In this document: positions 39,001 through 50,695 of the stretch, one piece after another
Position numbering within the stretch: the first letter of the stretch is position 1
Layout of the letters: every line of letters starts with the position of its first letter
Source: Helochares maculicollis
Taxonomy: Eukaryota; Arthropoda; Insecta; Coleoptera; Hydrophilidae
Direction: 5' to 3'
Assembly: GCA_033557835.1 (NCBI GenBank)
Contig: JAWQRO010000067.1
Location: 1 to 63,283, forward strand
DNA length: 63,283 bases
Translations under genes and position numbers: made by a program
The notes under the pieces: model-generated
What the model saw: only the letters and a program-made list of their open reading frames with translations
Told to the model about the DNA's origin: nothing
The model's database searches: none

Positions 39001-42000
39001 AAAGATGCACGTTATGACATTCTCATTTGTTCTTGCATCTTCTGTTTGTAAACGTCAAACAACATTTTTTTACTGCTGCTTTAGACCTAATACGTGAACT
39101 TTTGAGCAATTTTGGTTAGAGGCATTTAGTGAGCAACCGCCGTACAGACCAGAACTGGCCACAAAACACCGTTTCAAACCTTTGCCAAATATTCTTGATT
39201 GTAAAAAACTGGTCTCGAGTTGATCAAGTTTTTTCTAATATTGAAGAGTACATCTTTAATCGCGGAATTAGGAAATTTCCATCAAAATAGGCAAGTTTTC
39301 GAACAAATGGCCTATATTTAATCTATATCGGAAAATTCTAGCTTTGTTACTTGCATCGTCTAAATAAAGAGAAACGCTGAGCACTATTTAACTCATCTAA
39401 TATTAGAGCACATTTATTTATTTATTTTATTACACGCATACGTAAGACTAGTTAAGCAATTTTGTATAAATATTAGCTTTACCAAATGTTGACGCTTAAA
39501 TTGCAACGCTGTAACTTTGATAGATATTGGCCGATTAGTATTTGAACACATCTTAGATAAGTAGGAATGTGGACCTTGCAGCACCGAGTTAAATTAAATT
39601 ACATGAACGAAATTCAGGCCATTACTTACGAGTAATTATTTTACCAATTCACTAATTCTAATTAGAGCAACACAATTGCAACACCAAATTATGTAAATAA
39701 ATGCTAATTTATGAATCAAAATTACCTATTTATAGTAATCGTATTAGAAAAAAATGAAGAAACAAACGATTTTCGTGTTTGGTGAATTGTTATCACAAAA
39801 TTCATTTACAGTATGCTTACCAGTATTTTAATGAATTTTCTAAATTGAATTCAAAATATTGTTTTTATAGGGACGCGGGTGACATCGTATGAGTCTGGAA
39901 ACCAGTTTTCAAGCTATAACTGTTGCGATACCAAAGTGAAAAGATCTGTGCAAATAAGAGTGTTGTCAGTTTTCATGGTCTTTGCGATTAATAATGTTTG
40001 AATAGCGTTATACAATTAAATTGAGACGGAAAAGAAATGAAGACATTGAAATCTTCGTATTTCTGTGTTTTGAATTTCTGTCGCAATTATTTTCATTAAT
40101 GAAAATATGTGGATCTCTTAATTAGTTTGGGAATAGTTAAGATGCGATAGTCGCAGTATTTTTAACGATAGACTTTTGTTTATACCTTGTCGTATAACGG
40201 GTAACCTGTAACAGAGTGTTGAGAGAGGCTAGTTGGTTTTATGTTGTTTCAAAAACACCTCAACCAATAAAGGAATAAATAGAAAATGTATTACTTGCAG
40301 ACTAAAAAATGCAGATCAATTATTTAAAAGCTGAAGCTACGACTTTACGTTGTAACAGTTTAGCATAAAAAAATAAATAATGTACATTACATATAAATCA
40401 TATGAGAATTTGCAGTATCTAAATTTATTTGTTTTTCAAACTTGCTGTATATACCCGGCCAAAGTAGAAAAGTTTTAAAATGACGACGTTTATTCCGTTG
40501 CTACATTTTAAAATTCAAGTTTACAATTAAAAGTTACAGAAGCGATAGTTAACAAATCTTACTAGCCTTTCAAAAGCTTCTAATTAATCTGCAAAAATAT
40601 ATATCAGTTCGATTTAGAATAAATCTCTGGCACCGATGATAGTAAATTAGGAATGTTTAGTGAAGTATTGACATAAACATCAGGGAGAAATGCTTGCCAG
40701 CATTGCAATATTCTTATTTTTAACGAAAAAATAATGAAAATCTTAAAAATATTCATGTGAACCTGCGGGCAAGTACAAGTAATGTAAACGGTAAGAATAT
40801 GATATTTTCGGAAGCCGCAAATCTTGTTAATATACTTCAACTGGGACATACACAAGAGTCATATATGGCTTAACAGTATATTAGCTATACGTAGATCGCA
40901 CGAAAGGTTATGTGCAGCTTTCTATTGTGTGACTAGCAGGACTAGCATTTCATGTTATAACTTCAAGAAGAAGAGAAACAGACATAAGCGCCATCTATTA
41001 CAAGACTAGTGCGGGTAACTTCTTATTGGATGACTAACTCAAATTCATCGAAAATTTAAATAACCAGTTCCGGTGCAAATGTTGCTGCAAATGAAAAGTA
41101 TATCAAAAAAGGCAGTAAACCCTAGGGAGTATTTCAAGAAAACGTAACATTAAGCGATCTGTTTGCCACCAAATTATTTGTATCTCTAACCTAAAAGTTT
41201 GTTTATAATGAGCTGCTTTTGGGCATCTGCTCTAATATTTAGTTTTATTGCGGCTACTGCCGACTTAAAACCAAATTTTGAGAGCAAACCAAAAATTAAA
41301 GTCAATAAATGCTGTGAACCAGATGAGTTATTTGAGGGAAGCCACTGCAGGAAGGCTAAGGAACTTCATAAGAGCGTATGGGAGCCTATTTTCACTACAG
41401 AACGGAAATCGAATATACAAGTTAATTATGAGTGAGTATAAAGCGTGCATAAACCAAATAGCAATCATATGTATCCATTAACAAATTAATTGGAGGGTGT
41501 CATATGTTTTCCGAAAATAATATTATCTTTTGTCGAATACGGGAGCCACCATACTATTGTAGGTTAGATTGAAAGATTACATTGGATTACATAGATATTG
41601 GGTGTTCTAGTTGAGAGCAATCGGATATTAAATTCCTAGCGACAGTTTCAAAATAAATGAATGTGCCTTAAAATAAATGAATTTTTAAATATTATTTGGC
41701 TATTCCAGTTAAATTTTGCCCTCTTTTAAGTTGTGCTTCCTATTCTTGTATATTTCTATTAAATAACGGGACATTTCATTTTAAAATTGCATATCTATTA
41801 CCTTAAGTATGGCATATACTACAAATATGTTTAAAAAACATGAGTAACAATTCAACTTTAAGAAGCCTGTCTCTACTGCAATAGTTATTTGTTGTTTTCG
41901 TGGAAGCCTAAATTTTTTGCTGCATTTGAAAATAGTTCATCAAAATAAGTTCATATTAGGAACTATTGAATATTAACTTTTAAATCATATTTGCACAATT

Positions 42001-45000
42001 TCACAATAATTTTGTTTTAACATACAGGGAAGAGTCAAAACCATGCTCAAATTATCCAATACAACCAAACAATACAAATCTAAATGGAAACCATATATTA
42101 AAATAATATAAAATCAAATTGAAGATACATAAATATTTAATTCTGCGCACACCTATTTATAAACAAAACAAAGTTGCTGGTTTATCCTATATTCGTTTCG
42201 TATACGTTAATTCTAGGTTGGTTATTGGTCTCCCGGACTGTGGTTCTGTTCAGCCCTGGGAAATCTACCACTATCCAAATTCTTTAGATGTGCTCTGGCT
42301 GTTACCTGATGGATCTCTGAGGCATTATTTAGATCATATTGCACCAGGAGAAGAAGTTGATCCTGGTATCGACAATACAGGAGGAAATAATAAAATGTAC
42401 TATGATTATTTGCCTGGGTTGTATTGCATGGATAAGGTAATTTCAGTGTCATCTATCAAAAGTGTAAAAGCCCTACAAATTATTTGACTTTTAGAGTGTT
42501 AATGGGACATCCGAGCGAGAATATGCCTTAGTCTGTGCACCTAAATATGAATCTCATTGGACAAGCACAGAATTTTTAATGAGGAACATTATAAATCCAA
42601 TAACTCATGCAGTTTCTATGACGTGTTTTATTACGATTGCAATAGTATATTTTGTTTTACCAACTCTCAAGGATTTAGTGGGGAATATTGTGACTACCAT
42701 ATCGATGTGCCTGATTATTAATCAGGCAGCCGATATGACCAGATTGTTAACACTATATTTAAACCATGTTAGCTTGATTGCTGCAGGTAAGATTAAATAT
42801 TGTATGTATGAAATTGCACACAATTTCAAATATGTGAATTTTAGAGACTGTCTGCTATTTTGGTTTGCTAGGCGCCTTCTTCTGGTTAAACAGTTTAGGG
42901 TATTACATATGGAAGACATTCAAGTAAGCACATTTTATCTTAATGATATTTAGTTGAAAACATTTTTTTTTTGTTAAAACGTGCATAATTTATCAATTTC
43001 AGATCTAGAAATGTATTCCTACGCATTACAGATGGAAAAAAATATTGCTACTATTCAAGCTATGCTTGGGTATGTACTATAGTGATGGGTTGCTTAGCGA
43101 TATTTGCTCACTACACCATGGACTATCCCCAAACTAAACCAATTAAAAACGAAGAACAAGAAAGGATTGGATCTTTAGCAATGATTATATTTTTTGTACC
43201 AGTTGCATTTACTGTATTGATAAACATATTTTTCTTTTCGTCGACACTTAAAATAATTAACAGGATGAACACCTATGGCAGAATACACCACAAACTGAAG
43301 CACAGGTAAAATAATCAGTTAATTAAAAAAAAATCGTTACGCATATTACATTTTTCATTTTTAGCTTTCGTATGTTTCTGTTGCTGTTTTTGATAATGTC
43401 TCTGAACTGGGTATTCTTCCTGATGTCATTTTCAAATTATGACGCTTTGATATACGCCTACATTATAGTAAATGCTTTACAAGGACCAGCATTGTTGTTT
43501 GTTTGTTTATTCGATCAAAAACATGTGTCGTTTTTAATTCGAAAGACCTGTTGCTATACAAACTGTATTTGCCCTTGTTGCCGTCCTGAACCTGAAGCGG
43601 AATGGGGTGATGAAATGCAAGCTATGAATACTGGTATTTATTAAAAGGCATCACAATTAGGCTTAATCTTCATGTTTCACTGCCATCATACAATAATTTA
43701 CAATTAATATGAGGTATGACTGCTGTTTTCAGGTTTGGATACAGCTTAATGATCTAAAGTAAAGAAATTGGTCTTAACTTGACTGGTTAAAAGAGTAAAC
43801 AGAGAAAGAAGATGTCGAATAAAGATGCTAAGAATGCAGTTATATCTCAACTACAATAAGTATATGAAAACAAAATATTTTTATACTGATATTGTTATCT
43901 TAAGGTATATATTAAGAAGAAATGAGAAATGGCAGGCAAAAAAGATTTCAACACAAGAATGAATAAGCATCAGTTATACTATTTAAGTGTACTTAATATT
44001 TGGGGTGATATTTTAAATGAAGCAGTAAGGCAGCTATTATATAACACATGTTGTTTATATTTTGGAATATAATGTCCACATTCCCTTACTCAATTTTGCA
44101 TTTAAGTCTCTGGGCTCTTTGCCAATAGCAAATAAGCCATAGAGTTGATATATAAATCAAAATAATATATTCTCATACCTTAATTTATTATGTAATTTTT
44201 AATTTCATTTTTTTGTATTTTTTTAAAGTAAGATATTATATTGGTACTTAGTATTATTAGCGTAATATTCTGGTCAGTATTTAATTTTTTAAATTGTAAT
44301 GTTTTAATTATTCCTACTTTTATATTATATAATAATAAATTATACTTGTCACATTGTTTGTATTTTAAAGTTCAATTACACAATGTTCTAATCTTGGGAC
44401 CCACCTTTTGTTGTCTTAGAAAAAAGAGAGGTGTAATCTAAATTATAGATAATGCTTTGACTTTTAATTAAATTACTTTTATACCACTTTTATTTTTGTT
44501 TGCTGCATTTTGTGTATTGCACAAAGTAAAAGTAACAAAGACTCACCTGACGAAACAAATGTCCTTCTGATCTTTTCACCATACTTGAAAGTTGACATCT
44601 CACCACTAAATGACAATCATCTAGTACTGTATTAAAAAACCTCCGAGTTGGAAGAAGTGCTTCCAAGTCAGTGATGAACTCCAGAAATCGTTCACAATAA
44701 TGAATCTGTGAATAATAAGGCGATCAATAAAATTTTAACAACTTTCCTAAACATGCTAACCTTTTCATCAGGGACTACTCCATCATTTGTTATTGTATCC
44801 AAAACGGCCATAAATTTGAGCATCAAGCGGTGCAAAAATGTTCTCTCCCACATCAGTTTTTCTAGTTGGTCAGGCTTATCTTTACGTTGTATAGCCCTCC
44901 AATATTTTTCCCACTTTGGGTAGCACTTAAATTCAGACTCCCGCCTACTCTTTTGCAAAGACACCCACATAGACAAGGAAACAAGTCTTTTTACTTGATC

Positions 45001-46438
45001 CCTGCAGATCGCTTCTTCCATGCTATTGAAACAATGATTCAAAAACACCAACAGGGCAGTTTGTTCACGCAACGTGACCAATAATTCATCTTGTAGACAC
45101 GAGTGCAGTACTTGTTGAAAAAAATCTGCGAAGTGTTGGTTATCTTTTTTAAATGCCTAAAAATGAATCATGTTTAGAGTTAGTTTGTTTATATTTTTGA
45201 AAAGAATTACGTGAAACACTAGGAACTTACCTGCCAAACTTGGACTCGTTCCCTAAATTTTTCGTTAAGCATAACTACTATAGACATTACATGTGCATGA
45301 GTAGCGCCTGCACGGTAATTCGGCCATAGATAATTTTCTAAGTATTGACTGAATTCCAAAACCATGACTCTTCGTATAGAAAAGCTAAAACAAACGAGAG
45401 TAAGCTAACATGATTGACAAAATATTATCAACAATTACATACTTGCTCCCTCGAATGTCTTCCATGTAAATATCTTCAACGACATTTGGATCAAAAGGTA
45501 AGTGGGTGTCACTTGTTCCCGGAGCCCAATATTTCTCAGCTAGCTATAATGGAAAATTACAATTTAAAAATATTAGCCAACATAGTTCCACTATAAACAA
45601 CATTCACTTGTTTACGATAAGAAATTTGCTCTTTGAGACAATGAATTGTGGGTAAGAGCTATTTAAAGTACATTTTGTATATTATATTCATTTAAATGGA
45701 ATGAAGATTCAGGATATTCAGAACAGTTTAAGAAAATATAATCCAAAACCATTACCATGTACTTACCAAATTTGCTTTCTACTAAAGTATCTATAGTAAT
45801 GATTTTAATTAGTTTTTACATTCGCGTATCCTATATGAGGTATAGTAAAGATATTGGGATCATAAAAAATTCGGCCTCAAGATTTTGAAATTTGGTATAA
45901 GGGCATTATCGCAAAAACTTAGATCTGTATCAACTTTTGAGGTGTGTAGGACTACCGGAAGTACCCGTTTACGTACACAGTTTTGAAATGTTTTCAAGTA
46001 AAGTAGTCTTTAAAAGTAAGTTAACCAATTGAAATTTCGTGCACATCTTAATTCTCACAAAAAACTCCCATATACAAATTTTTAACATAATCAGAGCACA
46101 CCAAGTGCTATTTTGATAATTTTAAAAATTCCAATTTTAGTAGGCTTTGGAATAAAAAATGTTACAAAAATGCTAAACATGGAAAATATGGCAATAACCA
46201 ATAGTTCCGTGAAAATTTGAAAACCAGAAGTGGGACTTTACCGTCATAAATTTCACTTTATAGTTATGAATTTATATTCTAAAACTGGATCCTTTCTACA
46301 TTTGAGAATTCACATTTTAACATTCAAGCCTACGCAAAGGGCATTTAAGCATTTTATATTGCAGACTTGTTAAGAGTATATATATTTTTAAACACAAAGT
46401 AGTGTACATTACATAAAGAAATATTAAAAATATTCCGA

Positions 46439-46490
<52 letters not shown>

Positions 46491-47186
46491 GTACTGAAAA
46501 AGAGTTGAATATTCCATATGAATATATTAATGTGTTGAATATAGACATTGACGTTAGTGCTAATTATGAATATTAAAACTTTTGCTATTAGTTTTGAAAC
46601 TCATGTAAGTGTTTGTTGTTTTATTATTATTAATCGCAGGTACTTTTATGGCGTACATATATTTATACGGGAATGTTGAGTGGAGACACTACAGATTTTT
46701 AATAATATAATGCAACAGTAAATTAATTATTAAAAATTTTTAAAGTTCGGCTATTTCCGTACATTAATTTTAGAAATAATGTTTTGGTGAAAGATATATT
46801 ATTTGTAGTACAAATTTATGATTTCAAAAACAGAAATTTCGGCTTGTTTTAAGAATACTTTACAAGTAATGTTTTGCATTTTTCCTATAGCAGTAAACCT
46901 GCAAATTTTTAACAATTGTTTGTTAAGATGTTTAGCAGTACATTATTTATCTGATATTGCTAATGCATATAGTTTATCCAAAAGTCAGTATATTTATTAT
47001 ATTCTTTTTGTTAAATTTCTATGAATAGTTAACATTTTAAATGAATGCATTGTAAACTTAACAGGTTAGTGTATAGGTAATACAAATATTAATAATCGCA
47101 ATGCTTACTTGTGTGATTCTATCGGCATTAATTTGTTCGACAGTTGGAGCTATTATTTTGGCTGATGTTAACGCTCCAGCCGCCAT
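21080..47186 (-). CDS. Aqr: Intron-binding helicase aquarius (IBP160)
   Basis: Complete 1473-aa spliceosomal SF1 RNA helicase (human 1485 aa). It binds introns upstream of the branch point. Twenty exons: 47109-47186, 45443-45543, 45231-45384, 44761-45156, 44547-44705, 26511-26624, 26341-26444, 26113-26224, 25836-26049, 25707-25755, 24904-25139, 24331-24850, 24163-24276, 23540-24020, 22665-23215, 22438-22609, 22212-22382, 21760-21957, 21508-21684, 21080-21400; all phases fit. The start MAAGALTSAKIIAPTVEQIN matches the human N-terminus. Other landmarks: LPTRRFFN, Walker A GPPGTGKT (about 810-817), motif II MEESAQ (about 1047-1052), GDHHQLPP, and VAMSRARLG near the end. The last exon adds a very acidic tail. 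Intron 5 is 17.9 kb and contains two antisense GPCR genes. Intron 6 is GC-AG (CTGCAG|GCAAGT at 26511/26510). TSSK starts 394 bases downstream. Confidence 0.96.
26830..27000 (-). mobile_element. C-terminal fragment of DDE transposase
   Basis: The minus strand reads RITKTLKEIIKHKIAGIACK, then a block with NMKRDFDLCVELEAGHLE. This matches the end pattern of insect Tc1/mariner-like DDE transposases (an 'L+e.I..eI..I....L..V..N...R...C....GGH.E' layout). No upstream catalytic region is recognisable. Fossil. Confidence 0.45.
32506..32697 (+). other. Unexplained 63-codon open frame, possible transposon relic
   Basis: The frame starts RPYFFENNVLSGDWMSEIEN. The first 20 or so residues faintly resemble the 'GPFFF..NV.G..YL.ML.N' block of insect DDE transposases; the remainder matches nothing I know. 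No start context, splice sites or partner exons found. It may be a decayed mobile element within the aquarius intron. Confidence 0.25.
36006..38144 (+). CDS. Methuselah-like GPCR with short ectodomain
   Basis: Complete 406-aa secretin-like (family B) receptor. Exons: 36006-36235, 36289-36472, 36535-36719, 36832-37137, 37195-37299, 37934-38144; phases close on a TGA. The signal peptide MIVILVLLSFVYSSMA directly follows a good acceptor (TTTATAG at 35985-35995), so an untranslated 5' exon is likely. The ectodomain is only about 105 residues, with NCCHGAEN near its start, much shorter than the neighbouring paralogue. Seven hydrophobic segments follow: VTLMITTICICVSIIF (TM1), TAIFYLILGYIMLAIL (TM2), FMITFFWLNIISFNIW (TM3), GFGSPIVLLVITLIAS (TM4), SPIAIIMCLNILLYIW (TM5), FFVMGLSWIFELL (TM6) and DFINAIQGVLIFVILV (TM7), with an acidic tail. 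It lies antisense in aquarius intron 5. Ligand unknown. Confidence 0.88.
38145..41207. other. Between the two nested GPCR genes, no feature seen
   Basis: 3 kb of AT-rich sequence. It should contain the promoter of the second GPCR. Short open frames here have no coding character. Confidence 0.5.
41208..43644 (+). CDS. Methuselah-like GPCR with full ectodomain
   Basis: Complete 465-aa family B receptor. Exons: 41208-41431, 42217-42436, 42495-42786, 42845-42923, 43003-43305, 43365-43644; phases close. I start at ATG 41208 (signal peptide MSCFWASALIFSFIAATA); the frame extends three codons upstream without another ATG. The ectodomain of about 180 residues has the Methuselah layout: KCCEPDELFEG, VIGLPDCGS, LWLLPDGSLRHY and YALVCAPKYE. 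Seven membrane segments run from SMTCFITIAIVYFVLP to ALIYAYIIVNALQGPALLF. The cytoplasmic tail is Cys-rich (CCYTNCICPCCRPEPE). It lies antisense in aquarius intron 5, 3 kb after its shorter relative and in the same orientation; intron phases are similar (2,0,2,2,2 versus 2,0,1,2,2), so tandem duplication is likely. It could be an Mthl5-type receptor, but I cannot fix the subgroup. Confidence 0.9.
42028..42106 (+). other. Possible alternative terminal exon of second GPCR
   Basis: A good acceptor (ACATACAG) precedes a segment that continues the frame of exon 1 (phase 2) for about 25 codons (starts ESKPCSNYPIQPNN, with N-glycosylation-type sites) and then stops at TAA 42104-42106. Use of this segment would give a secreted ectodomain fragment instead of the receptor. 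The exon at 42217 also fits in phase and matches the family, so I treat this as optional. Confidence 0.3.
43645..44546. other. Distal end of aquarius intron 5
   Basis: 3' flank of the second GPCR and sequence leading to the intron donor at 44546. No further gene seen. Confidence 0.5.
45544..47108. other. Aquarius intron 1
   Basis: 1.6-kb intron containing a long AT microsatellite. The stretch around 45820-46260 has the texture of an old dispersed repeat but no coding signal. Confidence 0.5.
46441..46486. repeat. (AT)n microsatellite
   Basis: About 46 uninterrupted bases of AT repeat in aquarius intron 1. It produces isoleucine-tyrosine shadow frames on the minus strand. Confidence 0.95.
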
Positions 47187-48634
47187 GGTATTGCTGTATT
47201 TTAATTAATTTTTCAATGTTTGTTATGAGAAGTTTTGAATTTGACGTTTTAGATACGTTTAGAGGTTAGAATGTGGTTACTTTATTCACGTTTTCTTGCG
47301 ATTGGGACGCCCTCTACAAACGATGTACTTTGAATGGAGTAACGAAACTATTCTCCAGGGCTCAGAAGATCGAATTCGATTATGTTGTATTGGGTGCTAT
47401 TGGTGTTAGACCCCTGAAAATGAAAAATCCGTAATAGTCGTTCTATAGCTGTGAATTGTGCATGACTATTAAATTTTGCATCCTGATTGAGAATCGCTGC
47501 GTTGCCTGTGAGGGCCGCTAGAGCGCACCAACATTTCAGTGAATTGCGTTTTTTTTTCGTGATTTTTGATTAATCGCGAATATCTCAGTTATCGTTTGCT
47601 TTACTAAGGCGAACATAAAATGATTATTTTCCACGCTTGTTTGTCGACCCAGTGACTTCTTTGGCCCCTCGTTCGATGCGCTTTCGTCGAAACAAATACA
47701 ACGGTACCATAATCGCTACCATCGCTCTCTCTGTGCGGTCGTTATGAATTTTTCTCTCATGAAGCCTAAAAATTATCGATTTTTTCATCAGGGGCGCAAG
47801 TTTTTTGAAACAAATGTTTGCTTTCGATTTTAATCGACATCGGTGGATGATGTGGGTGTTGTTTATTCGATATTGCCTGTTTCGCTTCCCTATCCGCAGC
47901 GATTTGGGTTAGACGGCGATTTTTTAAATTACCAAGAATTGCGTATTTTCATGAATTAACAACCGCATTATCTTTCAGATTTTCCAATTGCGATGTTGCA
48001 AGCTTGTCTTCAATATTTCTACGGGGAAAGAAGTTACAGCCGTCGAAAATCGACTTCATATCGAGTGGATATTTTTGCTTATTTCCTATGGCCCTGGAGG
48101 GGCTATTGTAACTCTAGCCGGTCAAATCGGATGCAAATTGGTTGGCGGGGTCGTGACAAACGTTTCGACGCTAAACACATTTGAATCAGACGCAGAGATT
48201 AATACAAACCGTAAGACGGCCGAAACCTTCAACTGTCACAAAGTTTCGATTCGGAGTTTCAATATAAAACCAACGATGCCAAAAACTCTTGCCCGTAGTT
48301 CGGGAGGGACTATCTCGTATTGCGTTGTATTGCCCCTACACACCTGAAAATAGCTTTGCAGCGATTTATTGAATTTTTGTGCTGGTTGTACTTTTTAAAC
48401 TGGTGAATAATAATATTAAAACTAGACGAATATTATTATATTTTACGACAAGTGATAATTTTATAATTGACTTTTATTTTAATCTCGAGTTTGCCTCACA
48501 TCTGTCAGCTTCTAGGCAAAATAAATTTTGTTCTTTGTTGAGTTCAATTATTGATTTGCGTGTTTAGACATTAAATATGCGGAATATGACGATGAGCTTT
48601 AGGAAAGTAGTGATTAAGTTTAACAAATTAAACT
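47187..48634. other. GC-richer unassigned tract upstream of aquarius
   Basis: Includes the aquarius promoter near 47190. From about 47290 to 48360 base composition and CpG content are visibly higher than in the surroundings. Two similar strings frame this part: one near 47384-47420 (TTGTATTGG, later CCCTGAAAATGA) and one near 48323-48354 (TTGTATTGC, later CACCTGAAAATAG). This might be an old mobile element or a CpG-rich regulatory region. The 119-codon plus frame at 47988 has no recognisable domain. Confidence 0.35.
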
Positions 48635-49965
48635 CTATACAGAGTGTTGCAAAATTAATTTCCAATACTTAACTTAACCCACAAGTATGAATAAAAATGT
48701 TGAAATTTTGGCTAATTTGGAACTCTAGGCATAATTGAAATGATGCCGATATACCATGCTGAGTTAAAGAATACTATGCAGACACAACGGCACCGTTATT
48801 GCTATAAAAATATCGGCATCACAATCAAACAAGTCGTTAGATCCTTCAAAACCTCGCGATTAACTTTTTTTCATGAACGCAAAACCGTCCTTATCAAAGA
48901 GAAACAGAAAAAAATCATACTCAACCATTGAAGTCAAATTTTATAGCTCCGCGTTTTCTCGAATCATTTAAAACAGAACGTGACCTCTAAAAAAGATCGC
49001 TTTGTATTACTGTCATCCGCCGCAAGAAAGACGATTACATCATACATCGTAAACTAATGTCACCTTTATCTCTATAAAAATACCGCCATCTCAATCAAAA
49101 CAGAGCGTTAAAACCGTCATTATTACGAGATAAAATTATTTTACGAACACAAAACCTTCCCAATAACACAAAGATAGAAAAAAAACATAAATAACCATTT
49201 AAGTAAAATTTTATTCGAGTGCGTTGTTTTTTGAACTGGAGATTGAACGTGACCTTGAAAGAATATCGCTTTATATTACCGCCACAAGAATTGTGGTTAA
49301 ATCATACATCTCAAACTAAACAATAACTTAATTTTCGACATTCTTTATCGTTAAATTTTGATGACTATTTAAATACTACATGGCTACATGGCTACGCACC
49401 ACTTCTCTCGAGTCTGCGGTTGTAAATTTATTGCGCTTTACGCTTTTGACTAGCATCCGCTTTCATTTTTATCACCTTGTTTACAATAAAACGATCGTTT
49501 TTCTTGTTTCATGCTTAGTAAGTGCAGATGATTTGCGTAGTAGTAAATGTCTTTCTTTGAATAAGGCATAAAGAAAAGTTTAGCTAACTTACATAAAAGT
49601 AAATAATGTATTAAATAAAAACAAATTCAAATGAACGCAATCCGAAAAACATGTGGCGCTTGTTTTTTCTCTCCGGTTGAAATTTTTTGGGCTGTTAACT
49701 TTTTTCGCTCGTCTTTATTTCTTTTCAAGGAGGGTTTTTTTTATTATCATTTCGTCTGTTTCGGGTCCAGATGCTTTAAGCGTAAACAAGAAGGTGATTC
49801 TTTGAAATACCGATAAAATTCCAATAGTGGTTCTTAACATGTACATGTAATTAATTTTTCGGTTACTAATTTTGCCCCAAAATGCAAACAAAAACCTATC
49901 GGTTATTATATCTTATATCTACCACCCGTTTAAGTTTTGTAACTTAATTTTGAACAGGCTGTATA
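48635..49965. mobile_element. Non-autonomous TIR DNA transposon, copy 2 (inverted)
   Basis: Inverted relative of the element at 4545-6057. It begins TATACAGAGTGTTGCA and ends GAACAGGCTGTATA, with the same subterminal blocks (an ATTAATTTCC stretch at one end, AACTTAATTTTGAACAG at the other), the same internal tandem subunits (about 272 bp apart) and the same palindromic CATGTACATGT segment. Indels account for its shorter length (about 1.33 versus 1.51 kb). No transposase frame; all open frames here are by-products. Confidence 0.75.
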
Positions 49966-50695
49966 GATCTCTTCGCCGAAATTGTTACGAGTAGTTCAAT
50001 ATTTACCTATGATTAAGATTATTATGGTTGTACTGAGGAGAGTTCTTTTTGATTTACGAATAAGTATTATGTGAAAAAGTAGCTCAATTTAAAATATTTA
50101 AGTTTGTTTGCCACGTCTATCAATATAACTAAAAAGAGCAAAAGTAATAGCTAACGAATATCGACAACTTTTCAATATTTTGACGCAATTGCATCTCATT
50201 AATAAATAAAGGTATACTTAAAAGGAGCTTAGAAAATGTCTCAGAGTGAGTATGAATCATAATGAAATTTTGGTGCAAATGATAACAAAATAAGGGTCTT
50301 TATTGTACCATTGAAATGCACACTTAAGGCACTTTTTAATAGATTTAAGAGATCAAATAGTTTTGATAACGTTTGAAGGATGGTAAATTTTAAATAGAAA
50401 ATTATTTGTCAAAAATTAGCTTTGTATAGAAACGAACAAAAAATGTCTAAGTCTAGAAGTATTTGAAAAGATTGTTTCATTTTTCATTTTTTATTGCAGT
50501 GCTATGATATGGTTCACATAAGTAATACTATATTTACGCTAATAAATCTACGATCTAATATCAAATTTTTAGGTTTGTTGTAATGCAACATCCATTTTAG
50601 TACTTTTGGGTTGAGAATTTACACAAATAATTGCATCTAAATCCAAAAAACTATTTTATAACTACGTTACAAGCGAATAAAAATGTATTTTGCAA
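49966..50695. other. Intergenic, no gene seen
   Basis: AT-rich sequence between the TIR element and the 3' end of the first odorant receptor gene. Nothing supported. Confidence 0.5.

Noticed and set aside
42028..42216. Including the segment at 42028-42106 as a normal coding exon of the second GPCR
   Set aside because: It has an in-frame stop and no donor before it, whereas exon 1 joins the exon at 42217 in phase and the result matches the family.
46317..46548. Minus-strand frames rich in Ile-Tyr
   Set aside because: Produced entirely by the AT microsatellite.
47988..48347. 119-codon plus frame upstream of aquarius
   Set aside because: No domain, no splice context, and an overlapping frame of similar quality; probably noncoding GC-richer sequence.
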